Part shown: positions 35,468 to 42,757 of the stretch, one piece after another | Position numbering within the stretch: position 1 is the first letter of the stretch | How the letters are laid out: the number at the start of each line of letters is the position of its first letter | Source of the DNA: Candidatus Omnitrophota bacterium | Lineage (GTDB): Bacteria > Hinthialibacterota > Hinthialibacteria > Hinthialibacterales > Hinthialibacteraceae | Reading direction: 5' to 3' | Assembly: GCA_013177805.1 (NCBI GenBank) | Contig: JABLXU010000007.1 | Location: 62,001-126,000, forward strand | Length of the DNA: 64,000 nt | Notes under the pieces: generated by a model | Database searches by the model: none | What the model was told of the DNA's origin: nothing | Seen by the model: only the letters and a program-made list of their open reading frames with translations | Program-made: the position numbers and the translations under genes

Positions 35468-37912
35468 ATGCCGCATCAACCTCATCCCCTGCCGTTCTGG
35501 ATTGGTCTGGCCGTTATTTTAGCATCATCTGTGTTTCTCCATCCGGTTTCCGTTTTTCCCGCGGATCAGGATTCGTGGTCGCACGTCAGCCGGCGTGTCC
35601 TCCTGGAAGCGAAACCCGGGCGGTGGCAAGCCCAGTGGATCGCTCCGGGGGAGGATCTCTCCGCCGAATCCATCAGCCGCGTGTTCTACCTCCGCAAGGC
35701 TTTCACGGTGGAGGATCCAGCCTCCTTCCAGCGCGTCTACGTCTCGGCGGATAGCAAGTACAAAATGTGGATCAATGGCGTCCCGGCGGCCCGCGGGCCG
35801 CAGCGGTACGATCCCAATCACCAACGCTACGACACCCTGGACCTCTCCGCGCTCGTCCACAAAGGCGAAAACGTGATGGCCGTGGAAGTGATGTACTGGG
35901 GCGCGGGAGGGCCGATTTTCCAGATGAGCGTCCGGCCGGCCTTCGTCCTGGAATCGGCCGCTCTCCAAAGCGATCGAACCTGGAAAACCTGGGTCTCCCC
36001 GGCCATTGACACAGCGGGGATGTCCGGCCTCCGGCGTGGACTCGGTTACATCGCCGGCAACTGGCTGGAAAAAGTCGACGCCCGGCTCCTCCCGGCGGGC
36101 TGGAATCAACCGGATTACGATGACAGCTCTTGGCTGCCTGCCCGCGAAATCGGCCGCGCTGAAGCCTGGGGCGACGGCGACACGCGCATGCCCTGGAAAC
36201 TCCTGCCCCGGACTATCCATCCGATGGAAGAACGGGAACCCAAACCCTGCCGCGCCATCCAATCGGGCATCGTCCAGGATTCCAAAGAGTTTCCCCCCTT
36301 CGCCTACGAGGTACAGCCGGACGGTGTCTCCCCTTCCCTGCCCTATACCATCCCCGCGGACGGCCACATCCATTACCTGGTTTTCGACGCGGGCCGCCTG
36401 GTCACGGGATACCCGATGCTCGATCTGGAAGGGCCCCAGGGCGCGGTGGTGGAAATCATGTACGCCGAGGCCCCCAGCCTCAACCGGAAGAAAGACCGGC
36501 GGGACCGGCTGGACGACAAACGGGTGGAAGGATTCAATGATGTCTACATTCTCCGCGACGGACGGCAAACGTATGAACCGTTCCTGCACCGGACCTTCTG
36601 GTACGTCCGCGTGGCCGTGAAGACGGACCAGCCGCTCACCATTCACGGCCTGCGTTACCGATGGACGAGCTATGACTTTCGAGGCCGGGGCTGGTTCTCC
36701 TGCTCCGATCCCCTGCTCAACCAAATCTGGAACACCGGCCTGTACACCCTGCGGATGTGCTCGCACGAGACCTACGAGGACTGCCCCTACTACGAAATGC
36801 TGCAATACGTGGGCGACACCCGCATCCAGGCCTTGGTCACTTACCTGGCCACGGGCGACACCACCCTGCCCGCCAACGCCATCCGCCAGATCGGCGACTC
36901 GCGCCTGCCCGAGGGATTGACCTATTCCCGCTACCCCAGCCACGTGTACCAGATCATCCCCGGCTTCTCGCTCATCTGGGTGCTCATGGTCGATGATTAC
37001 TACCAGTACACAGGCGACAAGGAGCTGCCGCGCGAGATGGCGGCGGGGATCTATTCCGTTCTCCGCTTCTTTGAAAAGTATCAAACCGATAAGGGATTTA
37101 TCGCCAACCTGCCCTATTGGAATTTCCATGATTGGAAATTTGAACGGGGCGGCTCCCCCCCGGCCTCGCAAGAAAACTGCACCCTGACCACCTTGCTCTA
37201 CAAAGGCGCTCTGGACGCCGGGGCCCGGATTTTCGAAGCCATCGGCGATCCTCACGAAGCCGCCCGCTTCCGGGAACGCTCCGCCGCCGTGGCGGACGCC
37301 ATCAACCGCTACGCCTGGTCGGAAGCGGAAGGCCTCTACACCGACGGCGTGGAAATCAAAAGCCTCAGCCAGCATGTGAACATCTACGCGATTCTTTACG
37401 GCGTGGCCGGGGACGCCCAAAAAGAACGCATCGCCCAGCGCTTGTTCGACGACACCCGCCTGCGCGATACCACCTTCTATTTCGCCCATTACCTGCACCA
37501 GGCGGCGCGTCAACTCGGCCAGCCCGGGCGGGTGATCAAAGACCTGGCGCGCTGGAAATCCATGCTCGACATGGGAACCAGCACCTGGTGGGAACAACCC
37601 GGCCAGACCCGCAGCGACTGCCACGCCTGGTCCGCCACGCCCACCTTCACTTTGATGCAAATGGTCCTCGGCGTGCAGCCCGCCGCCCCCGGCTATCAAA
37701 AAGTCCTCGTCCAGCCGTATCCCGGTGATCTGCAATGGGCGCAAGGCATCGTCCCCACGCCTCACGGGGATATCAAAGTGAAATGGAACGCCCAACCCCG
37801 TTTCACGATCAAGGTTGTCATCCCCGAAGGCATCGAGGCGGAAGTGATCCTCCCCAGCGGGGCGCAATCCACCGTGTCCGCAGGGGAACACACCGTGATG
37901 GATGAGGAATGA
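35468..37912 (+). CDS. Alpha-L-rhamnosidase-like glycoside hydrolase (GH78)
   Basis: An 814-residue secreted protein. After a signal peptide (1-33, ILASSVFLHPVSVFPA) come beta-sandwich domains (about 40-400, e.g. RVFYLRKAFTV and YVSADSKYKMWINGVPAARG), then the (alpha/alpha)6 barrel (about 415-740) with CSHETYEDCPYYEMLQYVGD. That segment matches the GH78 acid/base region DCPxR-E-x-GD, although the usual Arg is Tyr here. HAWSATPTFTLMQMVLGVQP opens the C-terminal rhamnosidase_C domain. It likely releases rhamnose-type sugars outside the cytoplasm. AAGGA precedes the ATG at 8 bases. Confidence 0.87.
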   Translation: MPHQPHPLPFWIGLAVILASSVFLHPVSVFPADQDSWSHVSRRVLLEAKPGRWQAQWIAPGEDLSAESISRVFYLRKAFTVEDPASFQRVYVSADSKYKMWINGVPAARGPQRYDPNHQRYDTLDLSALVHKGENVMAVEVMYWGAGGPIFQMSVRPAFVLESAALQSDRTWKTWVSPAIDTAGMSGLRRGLGYIAGNWLEKVDARLLPAGWNQPDYDDSSWLPAREIGRAEAWGDGDTRMPWKLLPRTIHPMEEREPKPCRAIQSGIVQDSKEFPPFAYEVQPDGVSPSLPYTIPADGHIHYLVFDAGRLVTGYPMLDLEGPQGAVVEIMYAEAPSLNRKKDRRDRLDDKRVEGFNDVYILRDGRQTYEPFLHRTFWYVRVAVKTDQPLTIHGLRYRWTSYDFRGRGWFSCSDPLLNQIWNTGLYTLRMCSHETYEDCPYYEMLQYVGDTRIQALVTYLATGDTTLPANAIRQIGDSRLPEGLTYSRYPSHVYQIIPGFSLIWVLMVDDYYQYTGDKELPREMAAGIYSVLRFFEKYQTDKGFIANLPYWNFHDWKFERGGSPPASQENCTLTTLLYKGALDAGARIFEAIGDPHEAARFRERSAAVADAINRYAWSEAEGLYTDGVEIKSLSQHVNIYAILYGVAGDAQKERIAQRLFDDTRLRDTTFYFAHYLHQAARQLGQPGRVIKDLARWKSMLDMGTSTWWEQPGQTRSDCHAWSATPTFTLMQMVLGVQPAAPGYQKVLVQPYPGDLQWAQGIVPTPHGDIKVKWNAQPRFTIKVVIPEGIEAEVILPSGAQSTVSAGEHTVMDEE

Positions 37913-37941
37913 ATCCAGAGAGGCGATCCCCCGGCCGCATC

Positions 37942-37963
37942 GGGGCACATGGCAAAGCGCCCC
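37942..37963 (+). terminator. Weak hairpin after the rhamnosidase gene
   Basis: GGGGC pairs with GCCCC over a 12-base loop, followed by TGCTTTTTC, 30 bases past the stop. The stem is short. Confidence 0.4.
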
Positions 37964-37990
37964 TGCTTTTTCAAAAAATTCAACTTTTTT

Positions 37991-38018
37991 GATTCATCCG
38001 GGAAGTACGTACATAATG
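37991..38018. repeat. Degenerate family D repeat
   Basis: GATTCATCCGGGAAGTACGT is a diverged copy of the element that forms the 28-bp inverted repeat around the IscA-like gene; same orientation as 38948-38975. Confidence 0.5.
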
Positions 38019-38083
38019 AGGTAAAATCGATTTCATTCACTCCAGGAAGACGGCGGACACCAAGGTCCGCCCCTGCCAATAAT

Positions 38084-38117
38084 CCCTCACCCTAGCCCTC
38101 TCCCAGAGGGAGAGGGA
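38084..38117. repeat. Dispersed palindromic repeat, family A (inverted)
   Basis: CCCTCACCCTAGCCCTCTCC continuing into AGAGGGAGAGGG; the orientation is reversed relative to 38224-38277. Confidence 0.7.
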
Positions 38118-38173
38118 ATTTTGGGCGTGGTTTTCATCGGTCACTTCGAAGAGACGCGAACCGGCGATCGGAA

Positions 38174-38201
38174 AAATAATACGCACTTGCCGGATGAGCC
38201 A
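38174..38201. repeat. 28-bp inverted repeat, left arm (family D)
   Basis: Perfectly complementary to 38948-38975. Core ACGCACTTGCCGGATGAGCC. The two arms enclose about 746 bases containing the IscA-like gene and its promoter. Confidence 0.85.
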
Positions 38202-38223
38202 CCTTCTTATTCCTTCGCCTTTC

Positions 38224-38277
38224 CCCTCCCTCTCCCTCCGGGAGAGGGTCAGGGTGAGGGAAGCCCTGAAAGGGCAC
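38224..38277. repeat. Dispersed palindromic repeat, family A (long form)
   Basis: CCCTCTCCC, a short spacer and GGGAGAGGG, then TCAGGGTGAGGGAA and a second stem GCCCTGAAAGGGC. The same extended form occurs at 39776-39819. Confidence 0.75.
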
Positions 38278-38333
38278 AATACATTTCCTGTGCAATCGGA
38301 TTAACCGTTACGGCTTTGAATCCTCGCTTTCAT

Positions 38334-38365
38334 GGGGATGACATCCATTAAAGGGGATGACATCC
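38334..38365. repeat. Two-copy direct repeat, period 19
   Basis: GGGGATGACATCC at 38334-38346 and again at 38353-38365. Confidence 0.8.
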
Positions 38366-38421
38366 TTTGAAACCGGGTGCGAATCATTGATCCTGGATAT
38401 CGGTAACCATCCCTCTCCACA

Positions 38422-38450
38422 TTGTTCATCCCCTATTTGAAACATATAAT
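38422..38450 (+). promoter_or_regulatory. Predicted promoter of the IscA-like gene
   Basis: TTGTTC, 17 bases, then a perfect TATAAT in an AT-rich patch, 35 bases before the start codon. Confidence 0.55.
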
Positions 38451-38485
38451 AAAAACGATAGTTCATTCTCACCTCCGAGGCCCAA

Positions 38486-38917
38486 ATGATTCACCTCACC
38501 GAACGAGCCGCGCGGCAATTCCACGCAATCCGGCGGAGACACAACCGGCCCGCCGCCGCCCTGCGCGTGGCCGTCCTGGGGGGTGATTGCGCCGGACTAA
38601 AATACCACATCGGCCTGGATGAATTCCGGGGCATGGATGATCTCTGCGTCAAAAGCCGGGATGCGCTTATCTTTGTCGATCATCTCAGCGCCCCATATCT
38701 GTGGGGATCGGAAATCGACTGGATCGATGTGGATGGAGACGCGGGTTTCGTAGTCTACAATCCCAACGCGGGGCGCAGCCGGGGAGGCTGCAGCAACAAT
38801 GGCCGGGGCGAGGGATGCATGACGCTCGGTGACGGAAAATCGTGTATCAAATCCTCCCGCTGCGGCGGAAATTCCTGCGGAGCCGATAAAACAGAGATTG
38901 TGTATCAGATCGGGTAA
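38486..38917 (+). CDS. IscA/HesB-like protein with atypical Cys-rich C-terminus
   Basis: 143 residues. Residues 1-95 follow the A-type iron-sulfur carrier fold: MIHLTERAARQFHAI, LRVAVLGGDCAGLKYHIGLD (Cys35, the first cluster ligand), FVDHLSAPYLWGSEIDW and GFVVYNPNA. The family normally ends with a Cys-Gly-Cys pair just after this. Here that spot reads GRSRGGC with only Cys102, and a further 40 residues add Cys111, 120, 126 and 131 in Gly/Asn-rich spacing. Cluster binding may be rearranged, or the protein may bind another metal. GAGG lies 6 bases before the ATG and a promoter is predicted upstream. The gene stands alone between repeats. Confidence 0.75.
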   Translation: MIHLTERAARQFHAIRRRHNRPAAALRVAVLGGDCAGLKYHIGLDEFRGMDDLCVKSRDALIFVDHLSAPYLWGSEIDWIDVDGDAGFVVYNPNAGRSRGGCSNNGRGEGCMTLGDGKSCIKSSRCGGNSCGADKTEIVYQIG

Positions 38918-38947
38918 ACGTGATTTCCCGCCAGATATTGATATTTT

Positions 38948-38975
38948 TGGCTCATCCGGCAAGTGCGTATTATTT
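38948..38975. repeat. 28-bp inverted repeat, right arm (family D)
   Basis: Exact reverse complement of 38174-38201, starting 31 bases after the IscA-like stop codon. Confidence 0.85.
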
Positions 38976-39033
38976 GTATCAAGCAGGCCAGGCCGCTCTT
39001 TCATCAGGCCAGCCGGGGCGATCAATCCCCTGA

Positions 39034-39070
39034 TCCCCTCTCCTTCCGGAAGAGGGCCAGGGTGAGGGAA
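39034..39070. repeat. Dispersed palindromic repeat, family A
   Basis: CCCCTCTCCTTCCGGAAGAG, then GGCCAGGGTGAGGGAA, lying between the inverted-repeat arm and the family C element. Confidence 0.7.
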
Positions 39071-39086
39071 AACCGGAGTCGTAGAA

Positions 39087-39114
39087 GGGTGGGTTCAAAG
39101 CGCAGCGTAGCCCA
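39087..39114. repeat. Dispersed repeat, family C copy 2
   Basis: 28-base match (one mismatch) to 3169-3196, again located just after a family A repeat. Confidence 0.7.
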
Positions 39115-39135
39115 CCGGCGTGATCAGGGCAGAAC

Positions 39136-39534
39136 CTAATACAACCGCTTGCGGATTTCGGCCAGGATGCGGCGGGACATGGCCTCGTCGCCGAACACGT
39201 TAATCCGGATGCGGATCTCGGTCTCGTTCATGGCCAGGCTCTTCAACTTAATGAAGATATCCTTGTTTTCCACTCCCTTGGCGTGCAGGCGGGCATTGAG
39301 AGCATCCTTCTCCTCCCGGACGATCCGCAATTGCATGCCCTGCGCCGCTTGCAACGTGGCCGCCCACAGTTGATCCATAGTGGCCTTCTCGCTGGATTGC
39401 AATTCGCCGTTGATATAAGCGAACGTCCCCACTCCCGCCGCCGCGCCGCCCGCCAGCAACACGCCGGCGCACCCCGCTAACCACGAGGATGCCAGAACGC
39501 ATGTCATTCCAAACAACCACGGCCTTTTCCGCAT
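39136..39534 (-). CDS. DUF3568-type lipoprotein
   Basis: A 132-residue lipoprotein. The N-terminus MRKRPWLFGMTCVLASSWLAGC ends in a lipobox (LAGC, Cys22), followed by the DUF3568 pattern GVLLAGGAAAGVGTFAYINGEL and a small alpha/beta domain ending RILAEIRKRLY. The frame extends to 39666, but the ATG at 39534 places the signal correctly. Function of the family is unknown; a lipoprotein is consistent with the Lol genes elsewhere in the window. Confidence 0.82.
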   Translation of the reverse strand: MRKRPWLFGMTCVLASSWLAGCAGVLLAGGAAAGVGTFAYINGELQSSEKATMDQLWAATLQAAQGMQLRIVREEKDALNARLHAKGVENKDIFIKLKSLAMNETEIRIRINVFGDEAMSRRILAEIRKRLY

Positions 39535-39775
39535 AACCTGTCCCGCCCGAGTGTATCGATACGTGCCCGCTTCCTTATTGTAATAATTCCGGGCCGGGAT
39601 TCTATAGGGGTGAGAGCGGAAAAAAGGCGGATTGCCTCTTCGGTGGTTTCCGGCGCCCCGGCCCATGGGAGTTTGGATCCGCCCGGAGCCATGGATCGTG
39701 ACTAGATTCCCCGAATGCAGACCTTTCTCATGTCGATATTCCGGGTATCGGTTTTAACCGGCGCGCGAAACGAAT

Positions 39776-39819
39776 CCCTCCGGGAGAGGGACTGGGTGAG
39801 GGAAGCCCTGAAAGGGCGT
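39776..39819. repeat. Dispersed palindromic repeat, family A (long form)
   Basis: CCCTCCGGGAGAGGG, then TGGGTGAGGGAAGCCCTGAA and AGGGC, as at 38224-38277. Confidence 0.75.
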
Positions 39820-39848
39820 TATTCACCCTTCCTCCCCAATCGGGTAAA

Positions 39849-39876
39849 TTGTCATTATCCATCCTCCTGGTACAAT
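39849..39876 (+). promoter_or_regulatory. Predicted promoter of the TlpA-like gene
   Basis: TTGTCA (5/6), 16-base spacer and TACAAT (5/6); about 90 bases before the chosen ATG. Confidence 0.6.
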
Positions 39877-39967
39877 AGGTAAAATAATTTGGCTAGACCC
39901 TCATCTCGAGATAGCCTGAATGACAGGGATTCATTTGATTCCACAGGCAAGCAAAGGAGTATTTCGA

Positions 39968-40528
39968 ATGCGCCAAATCCAATTCGCGTGGCTGGCCTTG
40001 GCAGGGATCGCCGTCCTGATCGCGAACTCCCTGCCGGGCGGTGCCCAGAACGAAAGAAAAAGTCCCACCCTGGGGGAGGCAGCGCCCCTCTTCTCGGCCA
40101 CCACCCTGGACGGAAAAAAATTGGATCTCCAAAAACTGCGGGGCAAACTGGTGCTCGTCGACTTTTGGGCGACTTGGTGCCCTCCCTGCCGGGCGGAAAT
40201 CCCTCATCTGCGGGAAGTGTATGAGAAATACCGCAAACAAGGCTTTGAAATCGTCAGCATCAGCGTGAACGATCCGGAAGCCCAGTTGAAGCAATTTCTG
40301 AAAACGCAACCAATGAACTGGATTCATATCCGCGACCACGAAGGGAAACTCGCGGAAAAGTACGGCGTGGTCTCGATTCCCGCGCCCTTCCTCATCGATC
40401 ACACTGGCAAACTGGTAGCCATGAATTTGGATTTGCGGGGGCCGCGGTTGATGCAGCAGATCGCCCAGCATATCAAAAACGTCCCTCCCCGGGAGGAAGT
40501 GACTATCCCCATGAGGAATGCGGAATGA
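39968..40528 (+). CDS. TlpA/ResA-like thioredoxin-family protein
   Basis: A 186-residue exported thiol:disulfide protein. An N-terminal signal or anchor (5-27, FAWLALAGIAVLIANSLPGG) precedes a thioredoxin fold with DFWATWCPPCRAEIPHL (Cys71, Cys74) and a cis-Pro loop GVVSIPAPFLID. The family reduces apocytochrome c or other extracytoplasmic thiols, which fits the oxidase and c-type cytochrome genes in the window. ATG 39968 has AAGGAG 8 bases upstream; the longer frame from 39920 would bury the signal. Confidence 0.92.
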   Translation: MRQIQFAWLALAGIAVLIANSLPGGAQNERKSPTLGEAAPLFSATTLDGKKLDLQKLRGKLVLVDFWATWCPPCRAEIPHLREVYEKYRKQGFEIVSISVNDPEAQLKQFLKTQPMNWIHIRDHEGKLAEKYGVVSIPAPFLIDHTGKLVAMNLDLRGPRLMQQIAQHIKNVPPREEVTIPMRNAE

Positions 40529-40640
40529 GGCCGGCCCCGGATGGTGAACCTGGGCGGCGATGAATCCGTACCCCTCTGAATTGGCTATAGCGTTGATATG
40601 AAGGAATTTTCCATTCCAGCGGGATAAATCAGGTTGAGGG

Positions 40641-41078
40641 ATGGCCGGTTACAAGGGACACATCGCCGCCGCGTTGCTGGGTTGCGGCCTGCTTTACCTG
40701 TTTCCATTTTGGACTCCACTCCCCTGGCCAGGAAAGGCCGCCTGCGTGGCCATTGCCGTATTCTTTGGCTTATGGCCGGACGTGGATACCAAAAGCAAAG
40801 GGCAGTACCTGTTTCTCCTTGCCATCCTGATGGTCAATCTCGTTCTCCTCTATCGCCATGAATACAAGCGGGCGGCCTATCTGGGACTGCTGGTCATCTT
40901 GCCCCTGCTCTCCCGCCACCGGGGTTGGACACACAGTTGGACCGCTATGATTTTGATTCCCGGTGGTTTGTACCTGGCCGCGGCGCATTACCGCGGTGGA
41001 CATCCCGCCGATTTCTTGCCGTATTTCCTCGCCGCGCTGCTGGGTTATGCCAGCCACCTTGTCGTCGACCGGTTCTGA
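40641..41078 (+). CDS. YdjM/DUF457-like membrane protein
   Basis: A 145-residue protein with four hydrophobic helices. It contains the DUF457 hallmarks: MAGYKGHIAAALLG, GLWPDVDTKSKGQ, SRHRGWTHSWTAM and YASHLVVDRF. The conserved His and Asp residues on the membrane surface led to the label membrane-bound metal-dependent hydrolase; no activity is proven. AGGTTGAGGG lies directly before the ATG. It ends 25 bases before the convergent CBS gene. Confidence 0.85.
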   Translation: MAGYKGHIAAALLGCGLLYLFPFWTPLPWPGKAACVAIAVFFGLWPDVDTKSKGQYLFLLAILMVNLVLLYRHEYKRAAYLGLLVILPLLSRHRGWTHSWTAMILIPGGLYLAAAHYRGGHPADFLPYFLAALLGYASHLVVDRF

Positions 41079-41103
41079 AAATGTCCCGACTGATTCCCGC
41101 GCT

Positions 41104-41562
41104 TTATTCCGGCCCGCCCAGGCATTTATGATCCAGATACCGGAGAATGTCCCGCGCCGCGACGATCCCCGTGGGATACTTCTGATCATCGGTCACGGGG
41201 ATATGCCGGTAGCCGCCTACATCCATGCGGTTTAACGTAAAGGCCAGAGAATGGTTGATGCTCAAGGCTTCCGGATTCGGCGTCATGAACTCCCGGATCG
41301 GCCGGCCGGCCACTTCGTTGTACCGCAACGCCACCCGCTTGAGCACATCCCGCTCGCTGAAAATTCCCACCAGGCGGCCTTCCTCCACGATCAACACCGC
41401 GCCGATCTTCTTGTCCACCATGGTGTGGATGACTTCCTTAACCGGCGTATCCGGGGCAATCCGGACACTGAGGGTGGGCTTCAACACCGACAACTTGTCT
41501 TCCATGATACTGCGTTTGATCTCTTCATGTTTTTCGACGGAAGAATTTTTGTTCAATTCCAT
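41104..41562 (-). CDS. CBS-domain pair protein (downstream of korAB)
   Basis: A 152-residue protein made of two CBS motifs (LSVRIAPDTPVKEVIHTMVD, GAVLIVEEGRLVGIFSERDVLKRV, then EALSINHSLAFTLNRM and HIPVTDDQKYPTGIVAARDIL), a fold that binds adenine nucleotides or SAM as a sensor. ATG 41562 has GGAG 9 bases upstream. It lies after korB but is separated by a strong terminator, so it is probably transcribed separately. A second, similar CBS protein heads the korAB operon (44681-45145). Confidence 0.9.
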   Translation of the reverse strand: MELNKNSSVEKHEEIKRSIMEDKLSVLKPTLSVRIAPDTPVKEVIHTMVDKKIGAVLIVEEGRLVGIFSERDVLKRVALRYNEVAGRPIREFMTPNPEALSINHSLAFTLNRMDVGGYRHIPVTDDQKYPTGIVAARDILRYLDHKCLGGPE

Positions 41563-41604
41563 GCCAGGATCTCCTCGGAGGCATCGTTTTATCCAATGGA
41601 TTGG

Positions 41605-41634
41605 GTAAGATACTGCTAAGTAAGATACTGCTAA
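41605..41634. repeat. Two-copy 15-bp tandem repeat
   Basis: GTAAGATACTGCTAA in perfect tandem, just upstream of the CBS gene and next to the korB terminator. Confidence 0.85.
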
Positions 41635-41638
41635 AAAA

Positions 41639-41662
41639 AGGCTCACCCCGCTGGGTGAGCCT
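41639..41662 (-). terminator. Terminator of the kor operon (bidirectional-type)
   Basis: AGGCTCACCC-CGCT-GGGTGAGCCT forms a perfect 10-bp stem. On the minus strand it is followed by seven Ts, and on the plus strand by CGGTTTTT. It lies 45 bases past the korB stop. Confidence 0.88.
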
Positions 41663-41707
41663 CGGTTTTTCCCTGCCACGCCCGGACGCCGTTCACACCC
41701 GCGCGCC

Positions 41708-42733
41708 TCACTCCACCGTCCAAGTCTCGCCGGAATACAATAGCGATTCCAGGGTTCCTTTTCCCTGCTTCTGCTGGACTTCCTGAATCTGCTCCTGAAT
41801 CAAGGTTTCATACGAAGGCCGCTCAACGCGCCGGAAAATGCCGATCGGTTCGGGAAATTGCGGATAGCTCATGTTCGCCAGAAGAAACGCCAGGGATGGA
41901 TCCTCCCGTTCTTCGTTGTGGACTAGGAGGTCGTCCTCGGTCACGCCCTCCTCTCCGATCGTGACCACCTCCAGGTGATAATCCTTGAAGCGGATCCCTT
42001 TCTCGTTGTTCTTGCCGAAGCGCAACGGCTGGCCGTGCTGCAATTCGATGATGTTATCGAACTTGAGCGAACGGTCGGTAGCATATAAATACGCGCCGTC
42101 GTTGAAGATGTTGCAATTCTGGTAAATCTCCACGAATGAGGTGCCCTTGTGCCGCGCGGCCGCTTCCAGCACCTCCGCCAAGTGCTTGACGTGCACGTCG
42201 ATTGAGCGGGCCACGAAAGTCGCTTCCACGCCCAGCGCCAGCGAGAGCGGGCGGACCGGGTTGTCAACCGATCCCCAGGGCGTCGATTTGGTCTTTTTGC
42301 CAAATTCGGACGTCGGCGAGACCTGGCCCTTGGTCAAACCATATATCCGGTTGTTGAACAAAATGATGTTGATGTCCACGTTGCGGCGGATGGCGTGAAT
42401 CAGGTGATTGCCGCCGATACTAAGGCCGTCCCCATCGCCGGTGGCCACCCATACCGACAATTCCGGCCGGCTGATCTTGAGCCCCGTGGCCACCGCCGGG
42501 GCCCGGCCGTGAATGGAATGAAATCCATAAGTGTTCATGTAGTACGGGAACCGGCTGGAGCAGCCGATCCCCGAAACGAACACACATTTCTCCCGCGGGA
42601 TCTGCAACGCCGCCAGGGTTTTCTTCATCTGGGACAGAATCGAATAATCCCCGCACCCGGGGCACCAGCGGACGTCTTGATCGCTGCCGTAATCCTTGGG
42701 AGTCAATTGTGGAATTTGTGGCGAAACGGCCAT
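41708..42733 (-). CDS. korB: 2-oxoacid:ferredoxin oxidoreductase beta subunit
   Basis: A 341-residue TPP-binding subunit. VRWCPGCGDYSIL and GIGCSSRFPYYMNTYGFHSIHGRA carry the cluster- and TPP-site Cys residues, and the TPP/Mg motif is ATGDGDGLSIGGNHLIHAI followed by ILFNN. It closely fits the KorB/OorB type (2-oxoglutarate to succinyl-CoA with reduced ferredoxin), although pyruvate or another 2-oxoacid cannot be excluded. It follows korA by 24 bases. No ferredoxin-like delta subunit gene is adjacent. Confidence 0.92.
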   Translation of the reverse strand: MAVSPQIPQLTPKDYGSDQDVRWCPGCGDYSILSQMKKTLAALQIPREKCVFVSGIGCSSRFPYYMNTYGFHSIHGRAPAVATGLKISRPELSVWVATGDGDGLSIGGNHLIHAIRRNVDINIILFNNRIYGLTKGQVSPTSEFGKKTKSTPWGSVDNPVRPLSLALGVEATFVARSIDVHVKHLAEVLEAAARHKGTSFVEIYQNCNIFNDGAYLYATDRSLKFDNIIELQHGQPLRFGKNNEKGIRFKDYHLEVVTIGEEGVTEDDLLVHNEEREDPSLAFLLANMSYPQFPEPIGIFRRVERPSYETLIQEQIQEVQQKQGKGTLESLLYSGETWTVE

Positions 42734-42757
42734 GATGATTTCTCCAATGCGCCGAAC

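Larger units (their letters stand above)
37913..38485. other. Repeat-rich intergenic region
   Basis: 573 bases with no supported gene. It holds, in order, a weak terminator-like hairpin, a degenerate family D element (37991-38018), family A copies (38084-38117 and 38224-38277), one arm of a perfect 28-bp inverted repeat (38174-38201), a duplicated GGGGATGACATCC and a promoter for the IscA-like gene. Confidence 0.7.
39535..39967. other. Intergenic region between divergent genes
   Basis: 433 bases holding a long-form family A repeat (39776-39819) and a good promoter for the TlpA gene (39849-39876). No gene recognised. Confidence 0.6.

Noticed and set aside
35525..37948. 807-residue minus-strand frame opposite the rhamnosidase
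   Set aside because: Long only because of GC-rich third positions on the plus strand; no domain features.
38174..38975. Complete insertion sequence
   Set aside because: No transposase lies between the inverted repeats; the enclosed gene is IscA-like, and no target-site duplication is visible.
38084..39819. CRISPR array
   Set aside because: Repeats are palindromic and irregularly spaced, with no unique spacers of constant length and no cas genes.
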